Shown: positions 7,113 through 15,758 of the stretch, in pieces
How positions within the stretch are numbered: position 1 is the stretch's first letter
Layout of the letters: every line of letters begins with the position of its first letter
DNA from: Aeromonas finlandensis
GTDB lineage: Bacteria; Pseudomonadota; Gammaproteobacteria; Enterobacterales; Aeromonadaceae
Reading direction: 5' to 3'
DNA: 36,603 bases
Assembly (NCBI RefSeq): GCF_000764645.1
Contig: NZ_JRGK01000018.1
Coordinates: 1-36,603, forward strand
Notes under the pieces: generated by a model
Database searches by the model: none
The model's input: only the letters and a program-made list of their open reading frames with translations
Told to the model about the DNA's origin: nothing
Translations under genes and position numbers: made by a program

Positions 7113-8057
7113 TCATTCCATCTCGGCAGCCATCCCCTGCGCCCAGTCGATAAAGGCCTGGATCTTGGGGCACTCGCGGTTGGGCAGGGTCGCCATGTAA
7201 TAACGCTGCTCGCACTTGACCTCCAGCCCGGGGAAAGGGGCCACCAGCTCGTTGCGCGCCAACCGCTTGCTTACCAGATTCTTGCGCCCCATGGCGATAC
7301 CGGCGTGATTCATGGCGGCGATGATGGCGAGATCCGAGCGATCAAAACCCATGCTCAGCTGGCATGCCTCGAGGCTGGCCCCGGCATGGCGAGCCCAGCA
7401 GCTCCACTCGTCGGTATCCGAGTCAAATCCCCACGCCTGCCGATCATGGAGCAGACGGCACAAGGACAAGTTGGCTGGATTGCCGACAAGCCCGTGCTGC
7501 TCGGCATATTCCGGGCTGCAGACCGGCAGCATGAACTCATCCATCAGCGGGTGGATGGCAAGCCGATCCGGGCTCTTCTCATCGAAATAGAGGGTCAAAT
7601 CAATGCCATAACCGTGCAGGTTGATGTTCTCGTTGCCGGTGATGATATTGAGCTCGATCTGCGGATGCAGGCGGGAGAAGTCCGCCAGCCTTGGCACCAG
7701 CCAGCACTGGGCGATGGAGGGGCGCGAATAGATGGTGAGGGTGCCGGAGAGCTCCTGATTCTTGATCTCCAGGATCTCCTGATTGATGAACTCCAGCGAG
7801 GATTTGAGCGCCCAGAACACCCGCTGCCCCTCCGCAGTCAACACCACCTTGCGGTGAAAACGCTCAAAGAGCTTGAACCCCAGCTCCTCTTCCAGCGCGC
7901 TGATCCGGTGACTCACGGCACTGGGGCTCAACGACAGCTCATCGGCCGCCATGGCAAAGGATCCGTGACGGGCGGCCGCCTCGAAGGTATGCAGCTTGGC
8001 CAACTGGTAACCACTCAGCAGCTTGTTGCGCGATATGTAATTATCCCCGTTATACAT
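7113..8057 (-). CDS. dsdC: LysR-family activator of D-serine catabolism DsdC
   Basis: A 314-residue LysR regulator, very close to E. coli DsdC over its length. The DNA-binding domain (about 16-76) contains HTFEAAARHGSFAMAADELS and SPSAVSHRI. The effector domain keeps the family-specific runs LTIYSRPSIAQCWLVP, LLHDRQAW and GFDRSDLAIIAAMNHAGIAM. DsdC binds D-serine and activates dsdXA transcription. The gene is divergent from dsdX with about 220 bp between starts, the classical arrangement. The ATG at 8057 is preceded by an AGGGGG sequence on the minus strand. No clear terminator is visible between it and the small-protein gene upstream of its 3' end. Confidence 0.95.
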   Translation of the reverse strand: MYNGDNYISRNKLLSGYQLAKLHTFEAAARHGSFAMAADELSLSPSAVSHRISALEEELGFKLFERFHRKVVLTAEGQRVFWALKSSLEFINQEILEIKNQELSGTLTIYSRPSIAQCWLVPRLADFSRLHPQIELNIITGNENINLHGYGIDLTLYFDEKSPDRLAIHPLMDEFMLPVCSPEYAEQHGLVGNPANLSLCRLLHDRQAWGFDSDTDEWSCWARHAGASLEACQLSMGFDRSDLAIIAAMNHAGIAMGRKNLVSKRLARNELVAPFPGLEVKCEQRYYMATLPNRECPKIQAFIDWAQGMAAEME

Positions 8058-8280
8058 TCATCCCCCTTTTCGCAATGGCCGTCGATGATACACCCGAAGG
8101 CCACCTTCAGGATGAGGTCAAAAGACCCAAATGATGTGATTTCGATAAATTGTGACCAATGCAGCGCCATTGCATCACCTCAGTTCACCCAAGAGACTGA
8201 TTTCATCATTTGTCAGCCTCGCCTCATTTTCATTCAATAAGCGCATAAACAATCACACACAACAGATGTCGAGGCGCAGT
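8058..8280. promoter_or_regulatory. Divergent dsdC-dsdXA control region
   Basis: About 220 bp separating the divergent starts. AT-rich, with TGTGA-like strings near 8135 and 8151, but none with the partner half-site at CRP spacing. By analogy with E. coli it should contain DsdC and CRP sites; I cannot place them confidently. Confidence 0.4.
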
Positions 8281-9618
8281 ATGAGTTCAGATGTATGGGT
8301 CATCGCTACCTTGCTAAGTAGCATCGTTCTTATCGTGGTCACCATAGTGAAGGGCAAGATCCACCCCTTTCTTGCCTTGCTGCTGGCCAGCTTCTATGTG
8401 GGCACCCTGATGGGGATGGATCCCCTCAAGATGGTCAGCGCCATGGAAGAGGGGATTGGCGGCACGCTCGGCTTTCTCGCCGCCGTCATCGGCCTTGGCA
8501 CCATACTCGGCAAGATGATGGAGGTGTCGGGGGCGGCGGAGCGCATCGGCCTCACTCTACAGAGATGCCGCTGGCTCTCGCCGGATGTCATCATGGTGCT
8601 GGTTGGTCTGGTGTGCGGCATCACCCTGTTTGTCGAAGTCGGTGTGGTGCTGCTGATTCCGCTGGCCTTCTCCATCGCCCGCAAGACCAACACCTCGCTG
8701 CTCAAGCTGGCCATTCCGCTCTGCACCGCCCTGATGGCCGTGCACTGCATCGTACCGCCCCACCCGGCGGCCCTCTATGTCACCAATCAGCTGGGCGCTG
8801 ATGTGGGTTCCGTCATCGTCTATGGCCTCGCAGTTGGGTTGTTTGCCTCGCTGGTAGGTGGCCCGCTATTTCTGAAGCTGCTGGGCAACCGGCTCCCGTT
8901 CAAGGGGGTCCCCGATGCCTTTGCCGACATCAAGGCGCGCGATGAGGCAACTCTCCCGACCCTGGGTGCTTCGCTCTTTACCGTGCTGCTGCCCATCCTG
9001 CTGATGCTGGCCAAGACGGTCGCCGAGCTCAACATGGATCACGCCAGCCACCTCTATACCGTGCTGGAGTTTATCGGCAACCCCATCACCGCCATGTTCA
9101 TTGCCGCCTTCACCGCCTACTACGTGCTGGGGATCCGCCAGCAGATGAAGATGGAAGGGCTGCTCAACAAGACCGAGGAGTGCTTCTCCTCCATCGCCAA
9201 TATCCTGCTCATTATCGGAGCGGGCGGCGCCTTCAACGGCGTACTCAAGGCGAGTGGGCTGGGCGATAGCCTGGCCACCATCCTCTCCCAGCTGGATATG
9301 CACCCCATTCTGCTGGCCTGGCTGGTGGCCATCGTGCTGCACGCCGCCGTGGGCTCTGCCACCGTGGCCATGATGGGCGCCACAGCTATCGTCTCCCCCA
9401 TCATGGCGCACTACCCGGATATCAGCCCGGAGATCATGACCCTGGCCATCGGCTCCGGCGCCATTGGCTGCACCATGGTGACCGACTCCCTGTTCTGGCT
9501 GGTCAAGCAGTATTGCGGCGCCACCCTGAACGAAACGCTCAAGTACTACACCACCGCCACCTTTGTCGCCTCCCTGATGGCGCTGGCCGGTACCTTCCTG
9601 CTCTCCTGTATCGTGTAA
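8281..9618 (+). CDS. dsdX: D-serine/proton symporter DsdX (GntP family)
   Basis: A 445-residue polytopic inner-membrane permease of the GntP/gluconate family, the same length as E. coli DsdX. It keeps characteristic stretches such as [40 protein letters not shown] and [18 protein letters not shown]-terminal conserved regions include [14 protein letters not shown] and [15 protein letters not shown]. It imports D-serine. The open frame extends 43 codons upstream, but ATG 8281 is chosen. It gives the family N-terminus [12 protein letters not shown] and is preceded by GAGGCG; ATG 8266 would add five residues. The dsdA gene follows after 16 bp, so the two form an operon driven from the dsdC-dsdX intergenic region. 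Confidence 0.95.
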   Translation: MSSDVWVIATLLSSIVLIVVTIVKGKIHPFLALLLASFYVGTLMGMDPLKMVSAMEEGIGGTLGFLAAVIGLGTILGKMMEVSGAAERIGLTLQRCRWLSPDVIMVLVGLVCGITLFVEVGVVLLIPLAFSIARKTNTSLLKLAIPLCTALMAVHCIVPPHPAALYVTNQLGADVGSVIVYGLAVGLFASLVGGPLFLKLLGNRLPFKGVPDAFADIKARDEATLPTLGASLFTVLLPILLMLAKTVAELNMDHASHLYTVLEFIGNPITAMFIAAFTAYYVLGIRQQMKMEGLLNKTEECFSSIANILLIIGAGGAFNGVLKASGLGDSLATILSQLDMHPILLAWLVAIVLHAAVGSATVAMMGATAIVSPIMAHYPDISPEIMTLAIGSGAIGCTMVTDSLFWLVKQYCGATLNETLKYYTTATFVASLMALAGTFLLSCIV

Positions 9619-9634
9619 CAAGACCGAGAACACT

Positions 9635-10966
9635 ATGAAAAACATCGACGTACAACAGCTCACAGCGCAATTTCCACTGGTGCAATCCCTGATCGCGCTT
9701 GAGCCAGTCAGCTGGTTCAATCCCAACACCACCACCCTGGCTGCCGGTCTGCCCTATGTGGGGCTCGATAACAACAATGTGGCGGACGCTTCCGCTCGTC
9801 TGGCCCGCTTCGCCCCCTACATGTGCGAAGCCTTCCCCGAGACCCGCGCCAGCAACGGTATTCTGGAGTCCGAGATCGCCGCCATTCCGGCGATGCAGCG
9901 CACCCTCAATGAGCGTTACGGGGTCGAAGTGACCGGCAAACTGCTGCTGAAAAAAGATAGTCACCTGCCCATCTCCGGCTCCATCAAGGCCCGTGGCGGT
10001 ATCTACGAGGTGCTGACCCACGCCGAACAGCTGGCCATCAAGGCCGGACTACTCTGCGAAGAGGATGACTACCGCAAGCTCTTTAGCGAGGAGTTTCGCC
10101 AGTTCTTCAGCCAGTACAGCATCGCTGTGGGCTCCACCGGCAACCTTGGCATGTCCATCGGCATCATGAGCGCCAAGCTGGGCTTTACCGTCACCGTCCA
10201 TATGTCGGCCGATGCACGGGAGTGGAAGAAGCGCAAGCTGCGCGAACATGGGGTGATCGTGGTCGAATATGCCGAAGATTACGGGGTGGCGGTGGAACAG
10301 GGTCGCAAAGAGGCCGAGCGCGACCCCAACTGCTTCTTTATCGATGACGAGAACTCCCGCACCCTGTTCCTCGGCTACTCGGTGGCCGGTGAGCGGGTGA
10401 AAAAGCAGTTCGACGAGATGGGCATCAAGGTGGATGCCGACCACCCGCTGTTCGTCTACCTCCCCTGCGGCGTCGGCGGCGGCCCGGGTGGCGTTGCCTT
10501 TGGCCTCAAGCTCGCCTTCGGTGACCATGTTCACTGTCTGTTTGCCGAGCCAACCCACTCCCCCTGCATGCTGCTGGGGGTCCACACCGGATTGCACGAT
10601 GCCATTGCGGTGCAGGATCTGGGCATCGACAACCTCACCGCCGCCGATGGCCTCGCGGTAGGGCGCGCCTCCGGCTTCGTCGGTCGCGCCATGGAGCGAC
10701 TGCTGGCGGGCTTCTACACCCTGAGCGATCAGGAGATGTACGACCTGCTGGGACTGCTGGCCGGCGAGGAGCAGATCAAGCTGGAGCCCTCAGCGCTGGC
10801 AGGCATGGCCGGTCCGTGGCGGGTGGCGGCCAATCCCGAGTGGCAAGTCGGGCGCGGTTTCGATGCCGCAACCATGGCCCGCGCCACCCATCTGGTATGG
10901 GCCACCGGCGGCGGCATGGTGCCCGCCGAGGAGATGGCAAAGTACCTGGCAAGCGCCAAGATCTAG
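9635..10966 (+). CDS. dsdA: D-serine ammonia-lyase (D-serine dehydratase) DsdA
   Basis: A 443-residue PLP enzyme of fold type II that converts D-serine to pyruvate and ammonia, detoxifying it and making it usable as carbon and nitrogen. The PLP-binding lysine is Lys118 in [11 protein letters not shown], the same number as in E. coli. The phosphate-binding glycine loop is [11 protein letters not shown] near residues 165-175. The C-terminus contains the metal- or cofactor-proximal segment [19 protein letters not shown]. It is the second gene of the dsdXA operon and is followed by a strong terminator. D-serine use is often linked to host-associated niches such as urine; that is context only. Confidence 0.96.
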   Translation: MKNIDVQQLTAQFPLVQSLIALEPVSWFNPNTTTLAAGLPYVGLDNNNVADASARLARFAPYMCEAFPETRASNGILESEIAAIPAMQRTLNERYGVEVTGKLLLKKDSHLPISGSIKARGGIYEVLTHAEQLAIKAGLLCEEDDYRKLFSEEFRQFFSQYSIAVGSTGNLGMSIGIMSAKLGFTVTVHMSADAREWKKRKLREHGVIVVEYAEDYGVAVEQGRKEAERDPNCFFIDDENSRTLFLGYSVAGERVKKQFDEMGIKVDADHPLFVYLPCGVGGGPGGVAFGLKLAFGDHVHCLFAEPTHSPCMLLGVHTGLHDAIAVQDLGIDNLTAADGLAVGRASGFVGRAMERLLAGFYTLSDQEMYDLLGLLAGEEQIKLEPSALAGMAGPWRVAANPEWQVGRGFDAATMARATHLVWATGGGMVPAEEMAKYLASAKI

Positions 10967-10994
10967 GCTGTTTTGCCACATTTATCTGCAAATC

Positions 10995-11017
10995 AACCCG
11001 CCATCACGGCGGGTTTT
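10995..11017 (+). terminator. Terminator of dsdXA
   Basis: Stem AACCCGCC (10995-11002) / GGCGGGTT (11008-11015) with a five-base loop and a short T run, about 30 bp after the dsdA stop. Confidence 0.85.
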
Positions 11018-11274
11018 CTGTTTTGGGAACAAGGGGATGGGGCTGATCCGTCGCAATCCGTGGCGACAATTTCCCCAAGTAGGTCAGTTTGTGCTAAAAT
11101 GGCGCTCATTTTTTGACATCTCGCGTCACGTTCGCCGCCAGATTGCCCATCAGGTTATCTGGCCGGGTCGTGACTCTGCACCATCATGCCTGATGATGTT
11201 ACCCCCGTGGCGAGCCGACAGGTTTCCGTCAAGGTGGGCACCATCGAGAGCACATGAGATAAGGAGATCGGGTA
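11018..11274 (+). promoter_or_regulatory. Promoter and long leader of the second 58-aa protein gene
   Basis: An extended -10-like TGCTAAAAT (11092-11100) lies 175 bp upstream of the ATG, almost the same distance as for paralogue A. Leader hairpins include GCCAGAT (11137-11143) with ATCTGGC (11157-11163), and CATCAT (11182-11187) with ATGATG (11193-11198). AAGGAG at 11261-11266 is the ribosome-binding site, in the context ATAAGGAGATCG shared with paralogue A. No good -35 was found. Confidence 0.4.
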
Positions 11275-11451
11275 ATGAAACAATATCAAAGCTGGCTGGG
11301 AGATTATCTGACGAGTCGTCGCGACGGAGATCACGCGATGGCCTCGGAACTTGCCAACACCATCTGCGCCTTCTGGAAGGCACAGGGCGATGAAGCAGAA
11401 ACCAGCAAATGGCAACAACGCTATCAGCAACACGTAGAGCAGGCGCAATAA
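11275..11451 (+). CDS. Small 58-aa protein of unknown function, paralogue B
   Basis: A 58-codon open frame from ATG 11275 to TAA 11451. The product begins MKQYQSWLGDYLTSRRDGDH and aligns end to end without gaps to the product of 6773-6949, with about 40 of 58 identical residues. Differences such as M/T13, C/S24 and the last few residues are scattered, so this is an old duplication kept under selection rather than a recent copy. The start has a strong ribosome-binding site and the gene is closed by a bidirectional terminator shared with icd. No signal peptide or transmembrane segment is visible; it is presumably cytoplasmic. The function is not recognised. Confidence 0.82.
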   Translation: MKQYQSWLGDYLTSRRDGDHAMASELANTICAFWKAQGDEAETSKWQQRYQQHVEQAQ

Positions 11452-11472
11452 GCCCCTTCGCTCTTCACCGAT

Positions 11473-11503
11473 AAAAAAACCGGCGCTCATGGCGCCGGTT
11501 TTG
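11473..11503. terminator. Bidirectional terminator between small protein B and icd
   Basis: Stem AAACCGGCGC (11477-11486) / GCGCCGGTTT (11492-11501) with an A run on the left and T run on the right, so it can serve both converging genes. Confidence 0.9.
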
Positions 11504-11525
11504 CATTTCTGACCATCAACCGACA

Positions 11526-12779
<1,254 letters not shown>

Positions 12780-12935
12780 CGGCATCTCCTAACTTCCGTT
12801 TGTTATCAACTTGTTTGTTGCGCGCGGCCATCTTAGCCCATTCATTTTCATAATAAAACGACAAGCAAGCATGTCAGACCAAAGAGGTAGCCACCCACCA
12901 GTGCGCCGTTACAACGCCTCCCAGACCCCGTCCCG

Positions 12936-13811
12936 TTATCCCTCCAGCTCGCTGGCCGCCGCCTGCGGCTGGCTCAGGGAGCGGTACTGGGAAGGGGTCA
13001 ACCCGGTCTTCTGTTTGAACACCCGACAGAAGTAGTTCACGTCGGTAAACCCGCAGCGATTGGCCACCTCTTCGAGGCGAAAGCGATACTTCTTGAGCAT
13101 GAACTTGGCCCGCTCCAGCCGTACCCAGCTGATGTAGTCCGCCAGCCGCATATGCCCCTGCTGGCGGAACAAGCGGGAGAGGTGGCTGGGGGAGAGATTG
13201 AAGCGGGCGGCAATGCATTCGCGGCTGATGGGGCGATGAAAGTTTTCCTGAATGTAGATGCAGATGCCGTGGAAGAGATCGGAGCCGCGCGGACGACCGC
13301 TCTCCGACTCCACCAGCAACTGCCGCGAGTAACTGAGCAGCGCCTGCAGCAGGTGATTGTCCATCGGCGCCCTTACCTGCTCCTGCGCCAGAGTGTTGAG
13401 GGAGAGCAGGATATGATCGAGCGCCCGCCCCGCCCCGGCCTGAATACTGTGCTTTTGCACATCAAAAAAGCCGGTGTCCCCCTTGTGCTTGCTCACCAGA
13501 CTGAACCCTATCTGGCGCTTGCCAAACAACAGGCTGAGCACGGAACAGTCGTTGTCCCAGTCCGGCTTGTTCCAGCCGTTGGGGGGAATGTACATCGCCT
13601 CCCGCTGCCCCATCTGTACCGACTGCACATCCCCCTCCGGGGACCAGATCTGGTTGAGATAGTGGCCACTGAATACCAGCTCGAGACGCGGGAAGTTGAC
13701 CTGATAACTGAAGCAGGGAGGCACCCCTTTGTCAGAGGCAAACAACACCTTCTCAAAGCCTTCCCCCTCACTTAGAAAGCCATCCAACAGCTGGGTAAAG
13801 ATGATACTCAT
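12936..13811 (-). CDS. AraC-family transcriptional regulator next to manA
   Basis: A 291-residue regulator. The C-terminal AraC/XylS domain (about 180-280) has two helix-turn-helix units. The first is ISRECIAARFNLSPSHLSRL at about 196-215; the second is FRLEEVANRCGFTDVNYFCR at about 244-263, followed by FKQKTGLTPSQYR. The N-terminal 170 residues are a predicted effector/dimerisation domain without a named match. It contains MYIPPNGWNKPDWDNDCSVL, typical of cupin-like sensor domains of this family. The start at 13811 is preceded by CAGGAT. It is divergent from manA with 117 bp between starts and sits just upstream of the GH92/PTS block. Control of manA and perhaps of the mannosidase genes by mannose or a mannoside is a reasonable inference, not shown by sequence. 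Confidence 0.85.
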   Translation of the reverse strand: MSIIFTQLLDGFLSEGEGFEKVLFASDKGVPPCFSYQVNFPRLELVFSGHYLNQIWSPEGDVQSVQMGQREAMYIPPNGWNKPDWDNDCSVLSLLFGKRQIGFSLVSKHKGDTGFFDVQKHSIQAGAGRALDHILLSLNTLAQEQVRAPMDNHLLQALLSYSRQLLVESESGRPRGSDLFHGICIYIQENFHRPISRECIAARFNLSPSHLSRLFRQQGHMRLADYISWVRLERAKFMLKKYRFRLEEVANRCGFTDVNYFCRVFKQKTGLTPSQYRSLSQPQAAASELEG

Positions 13812-13928
13812 GAATGATCCTGATCAAGATGCAGAGAGCAACCGATTGCGGTGCGCTGCCCCTGCCATGCTATAGTCCGCGCCAGACTGAAATTCCCAAA
13901 AAAATCGTTCTGATACAAGGAGCCATCC
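13812..13928. promoter_or_regulatory. Divergent araC-type/manA promoter region
   Basis: 117 bp between divergent starts. An extended -10 TGCTATAGT (13868-13876) lies about 50 bp before the manA ATG, with a poor -35 candidate TTGCGG (13846-13851, 19-bp spacer). AAGGAG at 13917-13922 is the manA ribosome-binding site. A regulator site is expected but not identified. Confidence 0.45.
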
Positions 13929-15119
13929 ATGAGCTACCCGCCGTTTTTTCTAATGTGCAACCCGATCCAGGATTATGTCTGGGGCAGTCGTGACTCCCTG
14001 ACCAAGCTGTTTGGCATCGCCAATTCCGAGGGCAAACCACAAGCAGAACTGTGGATGGGCGCTCACCCCAATGGCTGCTCCGAAGTGACGCTGGCGGGCG
14101 AGAGCGTGAAGCTTTCCAGCCTGATTGAAGCCAACCCCGTCGCCATGCTGGGCGAAGCCACCCAGGCGCGCTTCGGCTCACTCCCCTTCCTGTTCAAGGT
14201 GCTCTGCGCCGAGCAAGCGCTCTCCATTCAGGTGCACCCGAGCAAGGCCCAGGCCGAAGCGGGCTTTGCCAAAGAAGAGGCCGCTGGCATCGATATCAAG
14301 GCGAGCAACCGCAACTACAAGGACCCGAACCACAAGCCGGAGCTGGTCTTTGCCCTCACCCGCTATCAGGCGATGAACGGCTTTCGCGCCATCCCGGCCA
14401 TCCTGGCCCTGTTCGATCGGATGGCGCTGCCTGCACTGACCGACCTGACCACGGCGCTGCGCCAGTCACAGGATGAGGCTGGCTTGCAGCACTTCTTCCA
14501 CCAGCTGCTGATCCTCTGCGGTGCGCGCAAGGATGAGGCGCTGGCTGGCCTGCTGACTTATGCCGCTGCCCATCAGGATGAAGAGACCTTCGCCACCATC
14601 AGCAATCTGGCCAACCAGTACCCGGGGGATGTGGGGCTCTTCTCACCGCTGCTGCTCAACGTGGTGACGCTTGAGCCAGGTCAGGCGATGTTCCTCGATG
14701 CCCAGACCCCTCACGCCTACATTCACGGCACTGGCCTCGAGATCATGGCCAACTCCGACAACGTGCTGCGCGCAGGGCTCACCCCCAAATACATGGATGT
14801 GCCGGAGCTGCTGGCCTGCACCCGCTGTGTCGCCAAACCGGACGACCAGATCCTGCTTAGCCCGCGCATGGAAGGCGCAGTACAGCACTTCGACGTGCCG
14901 GTACCGGACTTCACCTTCAGCGTCTATGGTGCAGGGGAACATGCCCTGACCACCGGCAATGCCGAGATCCTGTTTGCTATCGATGGGCCCATCACTCTCA
15001 TTGGCCAACATGATGAGCATCTGACACTGACCGTCGGGCAATCTGCCTTTGTGCCCGCCAGCACCGGCGATTATCGCGTGATAGCTGAAGGGCGTTTTGC
15101 CCGCGCCAGCAACCGCTGA
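13929..15119 (+). CDS. manA: Mannose-6-phosphate isomerase, class I
   Basis: A 396-residue zinc enzyme that interconverts mannose-6-phosphate and fructose-6-phosphate in the cytoplasm. Zinc ligands of the type I cupin fold are visible as Gln101 and His103 in SIQVHPSKAQAE, Glu138 in HKPELVFAL and His262 in DAQTPHAYIHG. The catalytic-arginine region EIMANSDNVLRAGLTPKYMD (271-290) is intact. A clear AAGGAG precedes the ATG. The gene has its own terminator and is upstream of four alpha-mannosidase genes and a PTS permease, for which it supplies the entry step into glycolysis. It may also serve GDP-mannose synthesis in the reverse direction. Confidence 0.95.
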   Translation: MSYPPFFLMCNPIQDYVWGSRDSLTKLFGIANSEGKPQAELWMGAHPNGCSEVTLAGESVKLSSLIEANPVAMLGEATQARFGSLPFLFKVLCAEQALSIQVHPSKAQAEAGFAKEEAAGIDIKASNRNYKDPNHKPELVFALTRYQAMNGFRAIPAILALFDRMALPALTDLTTALRQSQDEAGLQHFFHQLLILCGARKDEALAGLLTYAAAHQDEETFATISNLANQYPGDVGLFSPLLLNVVTLEPGQAMFLDAQTPHAYIHGTGLEIMANSDNVLRAGLTPKYMDVPELLACTRCVAKPDDQILLSPRMEGAVQHFDVPVPDFTFSVYGAGEHALTTGNAEILFAIDGPITLIGQHDEHLTLTVGQSAFVPASTGDYRVIAEGRFARASNR

Positions 15120-15154
15120 TCCTGGTAGGCCATCGGCTCACCACCGTCTGTTCA

Positions 15155-15179
15155 GAGGGCCCTTCAGGGCCCTTTTTTC
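15155..15179 (+). terminator. Terminator of manA
   Basis: Six-bp stem GGGCCC (15157-15162) / GGGCCC (15167-15172) extended by A/T, loop TTCA, followed by a T run. Confidence 0.88.
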
Positions 15180-15758
15180 CAGCTCATCTGACCACATGGG
15201 TGCGGGTACGGCTCACAAAGTTGGTCATTTAACCCAACGCCGAAGAATAACACGTTGACTTATAATGATTAATATCATTTGGCCTCCGTGGTCACGCCAC
15301 CCTGCGGTTATGCGAGCCAGCTCACACCCTTCCGCAACAGTCATAAAAATCCAGTTAATGCCATTTTTTTCCTCTGTCCCCGGATATTAATCAAAGAAAT
15401 AATAGAAACCGTTAATTTACAGGCAGCGGGAATAAAGCTTCAGACTATTTATATATGCAAGGTGTAACGACAGTTCCGATATTCATTTAAGTCGTGGAAG
15501 GTCGATTATTTTCAAATCAGGCCATTGCTGCCTGTTATTTTCCTGCGCTTTTATTTTCCGCCTGTATGGCCAGATCGTTTTCATTATCCATTTTATCTGG
15601 CTGATATTTGCCCCTGTCACCCTCTATATCCAGTGATAGCCGGGCAATACATGCAGATGGCCCTCTCGTCCGGCAGATATTCATTGGCTGAACCGGCAAC
15701 TGCATTATCGGTTTTTATACGTTCGATACCCTACATCCATTAACCTGTGGCGACAAAT
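15180..15758 (+). promoter_or_regulatory. Long AT-rich upstream region of the GH92 cluster
   Basis: About 580 bp without a convincing gene, visibly richer in A/T than its surroundings. It contains TATAAT at 15261-15266, overlapped by the dyad ATGAT-TAAT-ATCAT (15265-15278). Further AT-rich -10-like strings lie near 15446-15456, and there is a CAGGC/GCCTG hairpin near 15518-15534. Such a long region ahead of a catabolic cluster probably holds the main promoter and activator sites, but I cannot define them. A weak ribosome-binding site precedes the first GH92 gene. Confidence 0.4.

Noticed and set aside
8135..8180. TGTGA and TCAC strings in the dsdC-dsdX region as a CRP site.
   Set aside because: No pair has the 6-bp spacing of a CRP site; a site is expected by analogy but not supported.
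11123..11274. Small open frames within the leader of small protein B.
   Set aside because: They lack ribosome-binding sites and similarity to anything in the equivalent leader of copy A.
15255..15266. TTGACT immediately followed by TATAAT upstream of GH92-1.
   Set aside because: The two hexamers are adjacent with no spacer, so they cannot form a sigma-70 -35/-10 pair; only the TATAAT might act with another upstream element.
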